64,000 nucleotides of DNA from Amycolatopsis lurida (GTDB lineage Bacteria > Actinomycetota > Actinomycetes > Mycobacteriales > Pseudonocardiaceae). Location of the stretch: positions 2,573,501 through 2,637,500 of the forward strand of contig NZ_FNTA01000004.1 of assembly GCF_900105055.1 (NCBI RefSeq), in the 5' to 3' direction. How positions within the stretch are numbered: the first letter of the stretch is position 1; every line of letters begins with the position of its first letter. The notes beneath the pieces were generated by a model. It made no database searches. It saw only the letters and a program-made list of their open reading frames with translations, and was not told the origin of the DNA. Positions 43,014 through 52,147 of this stretch are shown in pieces. Both the position numbers and the translations under genes were made by a program.

Positions 43014-43451
43014 ATGGGGTGGCACGTTCGCGAAACGATCGACGAAGATCGGCGCGAACGGCGAATCCGCCACGTCACCCGATGTCTGAGCTGCACGCTC
43101 ACCTGTGTCCATTGTGGACTTCCCGCGAGATTCTCCGTTCCGCCAGGGCATCCCGGCCTCGGCGTCGTCGAACACCTGCCAGGCGTGACGTCCCCCGGCC
43201 TCCCGGATCTCGCCCTGCTGCACCGATTCTGCCGGGACACTCTCGCGGCGGAGCCGGGTATCGCGCTCAGACGCGCCTATCTCGGGCTGGCGACCGAACT
43301 CTTCGAAACGGGACGGCGGATCCGCCGTCACCGCAGGCTCGGCGTGCATCCGCCACGGCCGGGACATCTCGAGGCCTACCGAAAACGGTGGCGAGTGGCC
43401 AAAATGCGGTACGCCTGCAAGGCGTGCCGGTACTACACCGGCTCTCACTGA
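43014..43451 (+). CDS. Small Cys-rich protein, probably zinc-binding
   Basis: 145 aa. A tight cysteine cluster CLSCTLTCVHCGL near residue 20-32, one Cys at HRFCRDTL, and CKACRYYTGSH at the C-terminus look like two halves of a zinc site. The rest is basic and helical. ATG 43014 is preceded by GGGAGG. It ends 23 bp before the Fe-S oxidoreductase gene and may be co-transcribed. No family recognised. Confidence 0.65.
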   Translation: MGWHVRETIDEDRRERRIRHVTRCLSCTLTCVHCGLPARFSVPPGHPGLGVVEHLPGVTSPGLPDLALLHRFCRDTLAAEPGIALRRAYLGLATELFETGRRIRRHRRLGVHPPRPGHLEAYRKRWRVAKMRYACKACRYYTGSH

Positions 43452-43474
43452 GCCGATTCTCCCCCGGAGGACTC

Positions 43475-45574
43475 GTGCTCGTTCGTCTCATCCTCGGTCT
43501 GCTCATCACCGTCGCCGGTCTCGCTTTCGCCGCCCGCCGCGCCGTCTGGCTCTACAAGCTGATCCGCTCCGGTCAGCCGGACGAAAAGCGCTCCGACGTC
43601 ATGGCCGTCCGCGCGAAAACGCATCTGGCCGAGGTCTTCGGGCAGCGCAAACTGCTCAAGTGGTCCGTCCCCGGGCTCGCGCATCTCTTCACGTTCTGGG
43701 GTTTCGTGATCCTCGGGTCCGTCTACGTCGAGGCGTACGGCGCCCTGTTCGACCACGACTTCCACATCCCGCTCATCGGGCACTGGGCGGTACTGGGCTT
43801 CCTTCAGGACTTCATCGCGGTCGCGGTGCTCGTCTCGCTGGCGGTCTTCGCGGTCATCCGGATCCGGCAGGCACCCGAACGGAAAGACCGGGCATCACGG
43901 TTCTTCGGGTCGCACACCGGCGGTGCCTGGCTGATCCTGTTCATGATCTTCAACGTGATCTGGACGATGTTCCTCTTCCGGGGCGCCTCGGCCGCGGTCG
44001 GCGTCTTCCCGTACGAGTCGGGCGCGTGGGTTTCCCTTGGCGTGGGCGAACTCCTGGAGCCGCTGGGCCCGTCGATCACCGAACCGCTGGAGACGGTCGG
44101 GCTGCTGCTGCACATCGGCGTGATGCTGGCGTTCCTGTCGATCGTGCTCTACTCCAAGCACCTCCACATCTTCCTGGCGCCGGTCAACGTCACGGCGAAG
44201 CGGCTTCCGGACGCGCTCGGCCCGTTGCTGCCGATGGAATCGGGCGGCAAGCCGATCGACTTCGAGGATCCGGGCGAGGACGACACGTTCGGCCGCGGCA
44301 AGATCGAGGACTTCACCTGGAAGGGCATGCTCGACTTCGCCACCTGCACCGAATGCGGCCGCTGCCAGTCGCAGTGCCCGGCCTGGAACACCGGGAAACC
44401 CTTGTCCCCCAAGCTGTTGATCATGGATCTGCGCGACCACCTCTTCGAGAAGGCGCCGTACATCCTGGACGACAAGGAAGCGCCCGAAGAACGTCCCCTG
44501 GTCGGCACCAAGGAGGACTTCGGCGTCATCGATCCGGACGTCCTCTGGTCGTGCACCACGTGCGGTGCCTGCGTCGAACAATGCCCGGTCGACATCGAGC
44601 ACGTCGACCACGTCGTGGACATGCGCCGCTACCAGGTGATGATCGAGTCGGCCTTCCCGAGCGAACTCGGCGTGCTGTTCAAGAACCTCGAAACCAAGGG
44701 GAATCCCTGGGGCCAGAACAACTCCGATCGACTCGCGTGGACGAAGGACCTCGGCTTCGAAGTGCCGATCTTCGACGGCGAACTCGCCGGCGACGTCGAG
44801 TACGTCTACTGGGTCGGCTGCGCGGGCGCTTTCGACGACAACGCCCGCAAGACCGTCCGCGCCACCGCCGAACTGCTGCATCTCGCCGGGGTGAAGTACA
44901 CGATCCTCGGCACCGACGAGTCCTGCACCGGCGACCCGGCGCGCCGCTCCGGCAACGAGTTCCTCTTCCAGATGCTCGCGCAGCAGACCGTCGAGACGCT
45001 GAACGCGGTGTTCGAGGGCCGCGAACCGGGCACCCGCAAGATCGTCACCACCTGCCCGCACTGTCTCAACACCCTCGGCCGCGAATACCCGCAACTGGAC
45101 GGGCATTACGAGGTCCTGCACCACACGCAACTGCTGAACCGGCTCGTCCGCGCGGGCAGGCTGACGCCGGTCAAACCGGTCGACGCCGGCCCGGTGACCT
45201 ACCACGACCCGTGTTACCTCGGCCGCCACAACAAGGTCTACGAGCCGCCGCGCGAACTCGTCGGCGCGACGGGCGCCACGCTCAGCGAGATGCCCCGGCA
45301 CGCCGACCGCTCGCTCTGCTGCGGTGCCGGCGGCGCGCGAATGTGGATGGAAGAGCAGATCGGCAAGCGCATCAACCTCGAGCGCGTCGACGAAGCCCTC
45401 GGCACGGACGCCGAAACCATCGTCACCGGGTGCCCGTTCTGCCGCGTGATGCTGAACGACGGCCTCGTCCAGCGACAGAGCGAGAAGCGTGGTGAGAACG
45501 TCACCGTGCGTGATGTCTCCCAGCTGCTACTGGAGACCGTGCGGGAACGGGACCGGACGGCGACGGAGATTTAA
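43475..45574 (+). CDS. Membrane-bound Fe-S oxidoreductase (HdrD/GlpC-like, NarI-like N-terminus)
   Basis: 699 aa. Five helices in the N-terminal 230 residues with conserved His (HLFTFWGFVILG, GLLLHIGVMLAFLSIVLYSKH), a respiratory cytochrome-b-like module. Then two 4Fe-4S sets: TCTECGRCQSQCPAW near residue 290 and SCTTCGACVEQCPVD near 365. Two CCG-type cysteine domains follow (YHDPCYLGRHN, LCCGAGGARMW and TGCPFCRVML) as in heterodisulfide reductase subunit B/D. It probably moves electrons between a cytosolic donor and the quinone pool. GTG 43475 follows GGAGG closely. Such proteins are universal in actinomycetes, but the substrate is not settled. Confidence 0.88.
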   Translation: MLVRLILGLLITVAGLAFAARRAVWLYKLIRSGQPDEKRSDVMAVRAKTHLAEVFGQRKLLKWSVPGLAHLFTFWGFVILGSVYVEAYGALFDHDFHIPLIGHWAVLGFLQDFIAVAVLVSLAVFAVIRIRQAPERKDRASRFFGSHTGGAWLILFMIFNVIWTMFLFRGASAAVGVFPYESGAWVSLGVGELLEPLGPSITEPLETVGLLLHIGVMLAFLSIVLYSKHLHIFLAPVNVTAKRLPDALGPLLPMESGGKPIDFEDPGEDDTFGRGKIEDFTWKGMLDFATCTECGRCQSQCPAWNTGKPLSPKLLIMDLRDHLFEKAPYILDDKEAPEERPLVGTKEDFGVIDPDVLWSCTTCGACVEQCPVDIEHVDHVVDMRRYQVMIESAFPSELGVLFKNLETKGNPWGQNNSDRLAWTKDLGFEVPIFDGELAGDVEYVYWVGCAGAFDDNARKTVRATAELLHLAGVKYTILGTDESCTGDPARRSGNEFLFQMLAQQTVETLNAVFEGREPGTRKIVTTCPHCLNTLGREYPQLDGHYEVLHHTQLLNRLVRAGRLTPVKPVDAGPVTYHDPCYLGRHNKVYEPPRELVGATGATLSEMPRHADRSLCCGAGGARMWMEEQIGKRINLERVDEALGTDAETIVTGCPFCRVMLNDGLVQRQSEKRGENVTVRDVSQLLLETVRERDRTATEI

Positions 45575-45591
45575 GGCACACGAGAGTTGGA

Positions 45592-45609
45592 AGTTCGGCG
45601 CACCGAACT
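45592..45609. promoter_or_regulatory. 18-bp palindrome in front of the metal ABC operon
   Basis: AGTTCGG-CGCA-CCGAACT, perfect 7-bp arms, 14 bp before the ATG. Weaker outer arms GAGTT / AACTC flank it (45584-45588, 45613-45617). Position and symmetry fit a DtxR/MntR- or Zur-type metal repressor site; the regulator is not identified. Confidence 0.6.
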
Positions 45610-45622
45610 CTAAACTCGCGGA

Positions 45623-46537
45623 ATGGCGAATCTGCGCAAGACCGTGTGCGCGCTGGCGGCGTCCGCACTCGTCCTGTCCGCTTGCAGCGGTCCCGCCGGC
45701 GGGACCGACGACAAGCGGCCGGTCGTGCTGACCACGTTCACGGTCCTGGCGGACATCGCCTCGAACGTCGCGGGCGACAAGCTCCGGGTCGAGTCGATCA
45801 CCAAACCCGGCGCCGAAATCCACGGCTACGAGCCCACCCCGGACGACATCAAGAAGGCCGCGAAGGCCGACCTGATCCTCGACAACGGACTGAACCTGGA
45901 GGCGTGGTTCGCCCGGTTCGTCAAGGAGAGCGACGCCCCGCACAAGGTGGTCAGCGAGGGTGTCCAGCCCATCGCCATCGGCGAAGACGCCTATCAGGGA
46001 AAGCCGAACCCGCACGCGTGGATGTCTCCGACGAATGTGGGTATCTACGTGGACAACATGGTGAAGGCGTTCAGCGAGCTCTCCTCCGGCGACGCCGCCG
46101 TGTTCAAGTCCAATGGCGACGCCTACAAGGCGAAACTGAAGGAGGTGCGGGACGAGATGACGGCTGCGCTGAGCGGGCTGCCGCAGAACGAGCGAGCGCT
46201 GGTCACCTGCGAAGGCGCCTTCTCCTATCTAGCGCGCGACACCGGCCTCACCGAGCGGTACATCTGGGCGGTCAACGCCGAACAGCAGGCCACGCCGCAG
46301 CAGATCACCCGCGCCATCGAATTCGTCAAGCAGAACAAGGTCCCCGCGGTGTTCTGCGAGTCGACCGTCTCCGACGCCCCGATGCAGCAGGTCGTCTCCG
46401 CGACCGGTGCCGCGTTCGGTGGCGTCCTGTACGTAGATTCCCTGTCCGGTCCCGAAGGCCCGGTGCCGACCTACCTCGACCTCATCCGCCACGACTCGAA
46501 GACGATCGTCGCGGCCCTCACCGGAGCGAAGCCGTGA
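45623..46537 (+). CDS. Metal (Mn/Zn) ABC transporter substrate-binding lipoprotein
   Basis: 304 aa. Lipobox LSAC with the lipid Cys at 21 (LVLSACSGP). Cluster A-I fold with metal ligands in a His in GAEIHGYEPTP, His in NPHAWMSP, Glu in CEGAFSYL and Asp in VDSLSGPEG. This ligand set (His, His, Glu, Asp) is that of PsaA/MntA-like binders of Mn or Zn. Its stop overlaps the ATPase start (GTGA). Confidence 0.9.
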   Translation: MANLRKTVCALAASALVLSACSGPAGGTDDKRPVVLTTFTVLADIASNVAGDKLRVESITKPGAEIHGYEPTPDDIKKAAKADLILDNGLNLEAWFARFVKESDAPHKVVSEGVQPIAIGEDAYQGKPNPHAWMSPTNVGIYVDNMVKAFSELSSGDAAVFKSNGDAYKAKLKEVRDEMTAALSGLPQNERALVTCEGAFSYLARDTGLTERYIWAVNAEQQATPQQITRAIEFVKQNKVPAVFCESTVSDAPMQQVVSATGAAFGGVLYVDSLSGPEGPVPTYLDLIRHDSKTIVAALTGAKP

Positions 46538-47277
46538 CGGCCGCGATCCGCGTCGAGGACGTCACCGTCCACTACGGCGACGTCCTCGCGCTCGACGGTG
46601 TCGACGTCACGCTCGAACACGGGCACGTCTGCGGACTGGTCGGGATGAACGGCTCCGGCAAGTCGACGCTGTTCAAGACCATCATGGGCATGGTCCGGCC
46701 GGACACCGGCACGGTGTCGATCGACGGTGGCACCCCCGCCCGCGCCCGCAAGACCGGCGTGATCGGGTACGTGCCGCAGAGCGAGGACGTCGACTGGTCG
46801 TTCCCGTTGTCGGTGCGGGATGTCGTGATGACCGGCCGCTACGGGCGTCTCGGCTTCACCAGGCGTCCGCGCCGCGCCGACCACGAAGCCGTCGACCACG
46901 CGCTGGAGCGGGTGGAGCTGACCGAACTCGCCGGACGCCAGATCGGCCGGTTGTCCGGCGGACAGCGCAAACGCGCGTTCGTCGCGCGCGGTATCGCCCA
47001 AGACGCCCGCGTCCTCCTGCTGGATGAGCCGTTCGCCGGTGTGGACAAGCGGTCGGAAGCCACGATCACCCGGCTGCTCAAGGAACTCGCGGCCGACGGC
47101 GCCGCGGTCCTGATCTCCACGCACGACCTGCACGCGCTGCCCGGCCTTGCCGACGAGGCGATCCTGCTGATGCGCAAGGTGCTCGCGCACGGCTCCCCCG
47201 GCGAGGTGCTCCGGCCCGAAAATCTCGCGCTGGCCTTCGGACTCGACGTCCTGCAACGGGAAGAAGAACTCGCGTGA
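46534..47277 (+). CDS. Metal ABC transporter ATP-binding protein
   Basis: 247 aa. Walker A GMNGSGKST near residue 37, Q-loop YVPQSEDVDWSFP (a typical phrase of Mn/Zn importers), signature LSGGQRKRAFVAR, Walker B VLLLDEPFAG, H-loop STHDLHAL. GTG start overlaps the binding-protein stop; stop overlaps the permease start. Powers uptake by the neighbouring permease. Confidence 0.93.
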   Translation: MTAAIRVEDVTVHYGDVLALDGVDVTLEHGHVCGLVGMNGSGKSTLFKTIMGMVRPDTGTVSIDGGTPARARKTGVIGYVPQSEDVDWSFPLSVRDVVMTGRYGRLGFTRRPRRADHEAVDHALERVELTELAGRQIGRLSGGQRKRAFVARGIAQDARVLLLDEPFAGVDKRSEATITRLLKELAADGAAVLISTHDLHALPGLADEAILLMRKVLAHGSPGEVLRPENLALAFGLDVLQREEELA

Positions 47278-48140
47278 GTCTGTACGACCTGTTCCTCGAA
47301 CCGCTGAGCTACGACTTCATGGTGCGGGCGCTGGCGTCCACGGTCATCGCGTCGGCGGTCTGCGCGGTGCTCTCCTGCTGGCTGGTGCTGATCGGCTGGT
47401 CGCTCATGGGCGACGCGGTCTCACACGCCGTGCTGCCCGGCGTCGTGCTCGCCTACGTTCTCGGCGCGCCCTTCGCGCTGGGCGCCGTCGTCTTCGGTTT
47501 CCTCGCCGTGGCGCTGATCGGCGTCGTCCGCGACACCAGCCGCGTCAAGGAGGACGCCGCGATCGGCATCGTGTTCACCACGCTGTTCGCGCTGGGGCTC
47601 GTGCTGATCTCGGTGACACCGAGCCAGACCGACCTGAACCACATCATCTTCGGCAACCTGCTCGGCGTCGACACCTCGGACCTGATCCAGATCGGCGTCC
47701 TCGGCGCGATCACGCTCACCCTGCTGGTGCTCAAACGCCGCGATTTCACCTTGTACGCCTTCGATCCCACGCACGCGCACGCCATCGGGCTGAACCCGCG
47801 GGTGCTCGGCGCCGCGCTGCTCGGGCTGCTCGCGCTGACCGCGGTGGTGGCGCTGCAGGTGGTCGGTGTGATCCTCGTGGTGGCGATGCTGATCATCCCC
47901 GGCGCGACGGCGTACCTGCTGACCGACCGGTTCGGCCGCATGCTGGTGATCGCGCCGTCGTTCTCGGTGCTCGCGGCGGTGACCGGGCTGTACCTGAGCT
48001 ATCACCTCGACACCGCGTCCGGCGGGATGATCGTGCTGGTCCAGGGTGCCGGGTTCACGCTGGTGTACCTGTTCGGACCGCGGCACGGGATCGTCGGGAA
48101 GCGGCTGGCCAGGCGGCGGCGAGAGCTCGCGAGGGGCTGA
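47274..48140 (+). CDS. Metal ABC transporter permease (ABC-3 family)
   Basis: 288 aa with about eight or nine helices. Family landmarks GWSLMGDAVSHAVLPGVVLA near residue 45 and AMLIIPGATAYLLTDRFGRM near 200. It completes the three-gene Mn/Zn-type importer. The stop codon lies inside the left arm of a large palindrome that probably terminates the operon. Confidence 0.92.
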   Translation: MSLYDLFLEPLSYDFMVRALASTVIASAVCAVLSCWLVLIGWSLMGDAVSHAVLPGVVLAYVLGAPFALGAVVFGFLAVALIGVVRDTSRVKEDAAIGIVFTTLFALGLVLISVTPSQTDLNHIIFGNLLGVDTSDLIQIGVLGAITLTLLVLKRRDFTLYAFDPTHAHAIGLNPRVLGAALLGLLALTAVVALQVVGVILVVAMLIIPGATAYLLTDRFGRMLVIAPSFSVLAAVTGLYLSYHLDTASGGMIVLVQGAGFTLVYLFGPRHGIVGKRLARRRRELARG

Positions 48141-48214
48141 AGGACGCTTTCACCGCATCTCGCGCGGTGAAGGGCGCCTTCGTCGCGTCGCATGCGGTGA
48201 AAGCGTCCTTCAGC
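48136..48214. repeat. Dispersed TGAAGG/CCTTCA palindrome, copy 1 (likely terminator)
   Basis: 23-bp perfect outer arms beginning GCTGAAGGACGCTTTCACCG (48136-48158) and the inverted copy at 48192-48214. The inner part GCGGTGAAGGGCGCCTTC repeats the same words. It sits directly at the end of the metal permease gene. Confidence 0.8.
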
Positions 48215-48276
48215 TCCGGTAACCGGACAATCACCCCGCGCTCTGTGTCTCTCGTGACATGGGTACCGGCCCGACC

Positions 48277-48295
48277 TTAGGTTAGGCTCCCCTCA
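48277..48295 (+). promoter_or_regulatory. IdeR/DmdR-type iron box
   Basis: TTAGGTTAGGCTCCCCTCA matches the 19-bp DtxR/IdeR consensus (TTAGGTTAGGCTAACCTAA) at 16 of 19 positions. The last base is the A of the start codon of the siderophore ABC ATPase gene, so bound repressor would cover the transcript start. No ribosome site is visible, which suggests a leaderless or near-leaderless mRNA. Confidence 0.85.
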
Positions 48296-49110
48296 TGTCT
48301 ACGGAAGACGCGCTGCTCACCGGCCATGACCTGGTGCTCGCGCACCAAGAGCGGGCCGTGGTGGACGGCGTGTCCTTGTCGCTGCGCGCCGGCGTGGTGA
48401 CCGCGCTGGTCGGGCCGAACGGCTCCGGCAAGTCGACGCTCCTGCGTTCGCTGGCGCGGCTGCACAAGCCCCGCGAAGGCGGCGTCCGCCTCGGGGAACG
48501 CGCCGTCTGGGGCGGGAACGCGTTGTCCGGTAAGGAATTCGCCCGGCGGGTCACGTTGCTGACCCAGCACCGGCCCACGCCGAGCGGCGTTTCGGTCCGC
48601 GACGTCGTCTCCTACGGCCGGTACCCGTACCGCTCGGGCTGGCGCGGGGTCGACGTCGACGGCGCCGCCGCGATCCGCCGCGCGATGGAGCTGACCGGGG
48701 TGACCCCCATGGCCGAACGCGGCGTCGACGAGCTCTCCGGCGGCGAGCTCCAGCGTGTCTGGCTCGCGTCCTGTCTCGCCCAGCAGACTTCCGTGCTGCT
48801 GCTCGACGAGCCCACCAACCATCTCGACCTGCGCTATCAGGTCGAGATCCTCGACGTCGTCCGCGATCTGGCCAACGAAGGCGTCGCGGTCGGCGTGGTG
48901 CTGCACGACCTCGACCACGCGGCGATCATCGCCGACGAGGTCGTGCTGCTGAGCGAGGGAACCATCGTGGCCACGGGTGACATCGGGCAGGTGCTCACCA
49001 CCGAGCACCTCTCCCAGGCCTACGGCGTCACCGTCCACGTCGCGAACGACCCGGTGACGGGCGCGATCCACTGCAGGCCACTCGGGCGGCATTCGCCCAG
49101 GCCCGCCTGA
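48295..49110 (+). CDS. Ferric-siderophore ABC transporter ATP-binding protein (FecE/FepC-like)
   Basis: 271 aa. Walker A VGPNGSGKSTLLRSLARL, Q-loop TLLTQHRPTPSG, signature LSGGELQRVWLASCLAQQ, Walker B VLLLDEPTNHLDLRYQ (the phrase LDEPTNHLD is typical of iron-siderophore ATPases), H-loop VLHDLDHA. First gene of a three-gene iron operon under an iron box. The next gene follows 17 bp downstream. Confidence 0.93.
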   Translation: MSTEDALLTGHDLVLAHQERAVVDGVSLSLRAGVVTALVGPNGSGKSTLLRSLARLHKPREGGVRLGERAVWGGNALSGKEFARRVTLLTQHRPTPSGVSVRDVVSYGRYPYRSGWRGVDVDGAAAIRRAMELTGVTPMAERGVDELSGGELQRVWLASCLAQQTSVLLLDEPTNHLDLRYQVEILDVVRDLANEGVAVGVVLHDLDHAAIIADEVVLLSEGTIVATGDIGQVLTTEHLSQAYGVTVHVANDPVTGAIHCRPLGRHSPRPA

Positions 49111-49127
49111 GAAATCCAGGAAGAACC

Positions 49128-50105
49128 ATGCGTTTGCTGACCCCTGCCGCCTTTGTCGCGGCGACGGCCCTGCTGCTGTCCGCCTGCGGCACCACCGAGA
49201 ACGCCGCCGTCGCGCCGAGCGACACCGCCGCCGCGAGCGGACCGGTCACCGTGACCGACGCGCGCGGGAAGGCCGTCAACCTCAAGGCCCCGGCCAAGCG
49301 AGTCGTCGCGCTCGAATGGGGCGAGGCCGAGATGGTCGCGTCGCTCGGGGTCATGCCGGTCGGCGCCGCGGACGTCGCGGGCTACAACGTCTGGGACAAG
49401 GCCGCCCCGCTGACCGCCGAGGTCAAGGATGTCGGCAAGCGCAACGAGCCCAGTGTCGACGCGATCGTCGGGCTGAACCCCGACGTCGTCATCATGGCCG
49501 AGGAGCGCGACTCGACGCTGGTGCCGCAGATCGAGAAGTACGTGCCGGTCGTGGTCACCAAGGCCAGCGACGCGAGCCGCAACTTCGACCGCCTGCGCGA
49601 GGACTTCAAGCTGATCGCGAAGACGGTCGGCAAGGAGTCCGAAGCGGACAAGCAACTGTCCGAAATGGACGCCAAACTCGCCGAGGGCAAGAAGGCCGTC
49701 GAGGCCAAGGGCGTCGCGGGCACGCCGTTCCTGATGGCCGACGGCTACCTCGAAGGCAGCACCGTCAGCATCCGCCCGTTCGGCAAGGGCTCGCTGGTCT
49801 CCGACACCGCCGAGGCCGTCGGCCTGAAGAACGCCTGGACCGGCAAGGTCGACCCGCAGTGGGGTCTCGGCCAGACCGACGTCGAAGGACTGACCGCGCT
49901 CACCGACCCGAAGACCGTGCTGTTCTACAGCGCGGCCGAAGAGGACGTCTTCACCACCGGGCTCGCGCAGAACGCCGTCTACCAGCGCCTGCCGTTCGTG
50001 GTCTCGAAGAAGATCCACAAGCTGGAGGCCGGCACCTGGACCTTCGGCGGGCCGAAGTCGGTCATCATGACCGCCGACCAGATCGTGAAGGCCATCACCG
50101 CCTGA
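49128..50105 (+). CDS. Siderophore-binding lipoprotein (FecB/FhuD-like)
   Basis: 325 aa. Lipobox LLSACG with Cys at about residue 20. Class III binding-protein fold with RVVALEWGEAEMVASLGVMP, VDAIVGLNPDVVIM and the long backbone helix (about 150-180). Binds a ferric siderophore outside the membrane. Its stop TGA shares a base with the permease ATG (TGATG). Confidence 0.92.
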   Translation: MRLLTPAAFVAATALLLSACGTTENAAVAPSDTAAASGPVTVTDARGKAVNLKAPAKRVVALEWGEAEMVASLGVMPVGAADVAGYNVWDKAAPLTAEVKDVGKRNEPSVDAIVGLNPDVVIMAEERDSTLVPQIEKYVPVVVTKASDASRNFDRLREDFKLIAKTVGKESEADKQLSEMDAKLAEGKKAVEAKGVAGTPFLMADGYLEGSTVSIRPFGKGSLVSDTAEAVGLKNAWTGKVDPQWGLGQTDVEGLTALTDPKTVLFYSAAEEDVFTTGLAQNAVYQRLPFVVSKKIHKLEAGTWTFGGPKSVIMTADQIVKAITA

Positions 50106-52144
50106 TGATCAAGGAACTGCGTGCGCCGCAAGCCGTGCGCACCGCGGTGGTGTCGGCGGGGCTGGTGGTGCTCATCGTCGTCCTCGCCGGCGTCCACCTG
50201 ACCCAGGGCACCTCGACGTCCGGCCCGCTGGACGTGGTGAAGGCGATCTTCGGCCAGGGCGACGCGCAGACCCTCGCGGTACTCGAAGGTTCGCGCGTCC
50301 CCCGGCTGCTCGCCGCGTTGCTGCTCGGGGTCGCGCTCGGCGTCGCGGGCGCGGGAATGCAGTCCGTCGCACGGAACCCGCTCGCCTCGCCCGACACGCT
50401 CGCGGTCAACGCGGGCGCGCATTGCGCCGTGGTGGCCATTTCCGCGTTCGGGCTTTCGCTGCCGCTCGTGCCGGTGGGCGGGGCGGCGTTCGCGGGCGGG
50501 CTCGCCGCGGCCGTCATCGTGCTGGGACTGGCGGGCGGCGGTTCGGCGAGTCCGCGGCTGGTGCTCGTCGGCTCGGCCGTACTGCTGGCGCTCCAGTCGG
50601 TGACCATCCTGATGCTGCTCATGTTCGAGCAGGAGACGTCCGGGCTGTTCGCCTGGGGCAGTGGTTCGCTCACCGTCTCCGATCTGCGCGCGACCGCCCA
50701 GATGACGCCGATCGTGGTGCTCGCCGTGGCGGCGCTCATCGCGATGGGCCGGAAACTCGACGTCCTCGCCCTCGGCGACGACAACGCGACCGTGCTCGGC
50801 CTGCGGGTGCGCCGGACCAGGGTCGGCGCGGTCGTGCTGACCGTCGCGCTGACCGCCGCGGCGGTGACCGTCGCCGGACCGGTCGGATTCGTCGGGCTGA
50901 GTGCGCCGGTGATCACGCGGCTGCTGCTGCCGATCGCCAAACATCGCGCTCTGCTGCCGGTGTCCGGGCTGGTCGGCGTGGTGACGGTGCTCGGCGCCGA
51001 CGTCGTCCTGCGGGCGATCATGGGCTCGGCCGCCGCCGTGCGGGTGCCGACCGGCGTGGTGACCACGATCGTCGGCGCCGTCGTGATGGTGTGGCTGGCG
51101 CGGCGCGGGCGGGGCAGCGGCTCACGTCGTCCGGCTCCGGCCGGGCGGGTCGGCGTCGCCGGATCGACCCGGCGCCTCGTGGCCATTTCCGTCGTCCTGG
51201 TGGCGCTGCTCGCCGTCGTCCCGCTGGTGGGCCTGATGCTGGGCGACCGCATGGTGCTGCTCGGCGACCTCGCGAACTGGGTCACCGGCAACACCGGCAC
51301 CGCGCTGACTTTCGTGCTGGACCAACGACTTCCGCGGGTGCTGGCCGCGCTGCTCGCCGGGGCCGCGCTGGCGGTCTCGGGCTGCGGGATCCAGTCGGTC
51401 AGCCGCAACCCGCTCGCCGAACCGGGGTTGCTCGGCATCACCGCCGGGGCCGGGCTCGGCGCGATCACGCTGATCACCATCGTCCCCACGGTCGGCGCCT
51501 GGTCGATCGCCGGTGCCGCCGGTGTCGGCGCGGCCGTCGTGTTCGCGCTGGTCTACGGGCTGGCTTGGCGGTCGGGGCTGGATTCGGACCGGCTGGTGAT
51601 CATCGGCATCGCGGTCTGGTCGGCCGGGATGGCGCTGATCACGCTGCTGATCGTGGTCTCCGACCCGTGGAACTCGGCCAAGGCGCTGACCTGGCTTTCG
51701 GGGTCGACCTACGGCCGCACGCTGGAACAGGTCGCGCCGGTGGCGCTGGCGCTCCTCGCGCTCACGCCGCTGCTGTGGATCAAGCACCGCGAACTGGATC
51801 TGCACGCCCTCGACGAGGACACCCCGCGCGTGCTCGGGATGCGCGTCGAACGGTCGCGGCTGATCGTGCTGGCCGCCTCCGGGATCCTGGCGGCCACCGC
51901 CGTGTCCGCCATCGGCGTGGTCGCGTTCGTCGGGCTGGTCGCGCCGCATCTGGCGCGTTCGCTCGTCGGAGGACGGCACGGCCGGGTGCTCCCGGTGGCC
52001 GCGGCGCTCGGGGCGCTGCTGGTGAGCGTCGCGGACACCCTCGGGCGGACGGTCATCGCGCCGGCCCAGATCCCGGCGGGCCTGGTCATCGCGATGGTCG
52101 GGACGCCGTACTTCGTGCTGGTGCTCTGGAAGACCCGGCCGTAA
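50105..52144 (+). CDS. Fused two-domain siderophore permease (FhuB-like)
   Basis: 679 aa, twice the usual FecCD length. Two homologous halves (about residues 10-335 and 350-675), each with GVALGVAGAGMQSVARNPLA / GAALAVSGCGIQSVSRNPLA and the VGFVGLSAPVITRLL / VAFVGLVAPHLARSL ATPase-contact loops. One gene thus supplies the whole transmembrane channel, as in E. coli FhuB. Third gene of the iron operon, closed by a TGAAGG-type palindrome. Confidence 0.93.
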   Translation: MIKELRAPQAVRTAVVSAGLVVLIVVLAGVHLTQGTSTSGPLDVVKAIFGQGDAQTLAVLEGSRVPRLLAALLLGVALGVAGAGMQSVARNPLASPDTLAVNAGAHCAVVAISAFGLSLPLVPVGGAAFAGGLAAAVIVLGLAGGGSASPRLVLVGSAVLLALQSVTILMLLMFEQETSGLFAWGSGSLTVSDLRATAQMTPIVVLAVAALIAMGRKLDVLALGDDNATVLGLRVRRTRVGAVVLTVALTAAAVTVAGPVGFVGLSAPVITRLLLPIAKHRALLPVSGLVGVVTVLGADVVLRAIMGSAAAVRVPTGVVTTIVGAVVMVWLARRGRGSGSRRPAPAGRVGVAGSTRRLVAISVVLVALLAVVPLVGLMLGDRMVLLGDLANWVTGNTGTALTFVLDQRLPRVLAALLAGAALAVSGCGIQSVSRNPLAEPGLLGITAGAGLGAITLITIVPTVGAWSIAGAAGVGAAVVFALVYGLAWRSGLDSDRLVIIGIAVWSAGMALITLLIVVSDPWNSAKALTWLSGSTYGRTLEQVAPVALALLALTPLLWIKHRELDLHALDEDTPRVLGMRVERSRLIVLAASGILAATAVSAIGVVAFVGLVAPHLARSLVGGRHGRVLPVAAALGALLVSVADTLGRTVIAPAQIPAGLVIAMVGTPYFVLVLWKTRP

Positions 52145-52147
52145 CGG

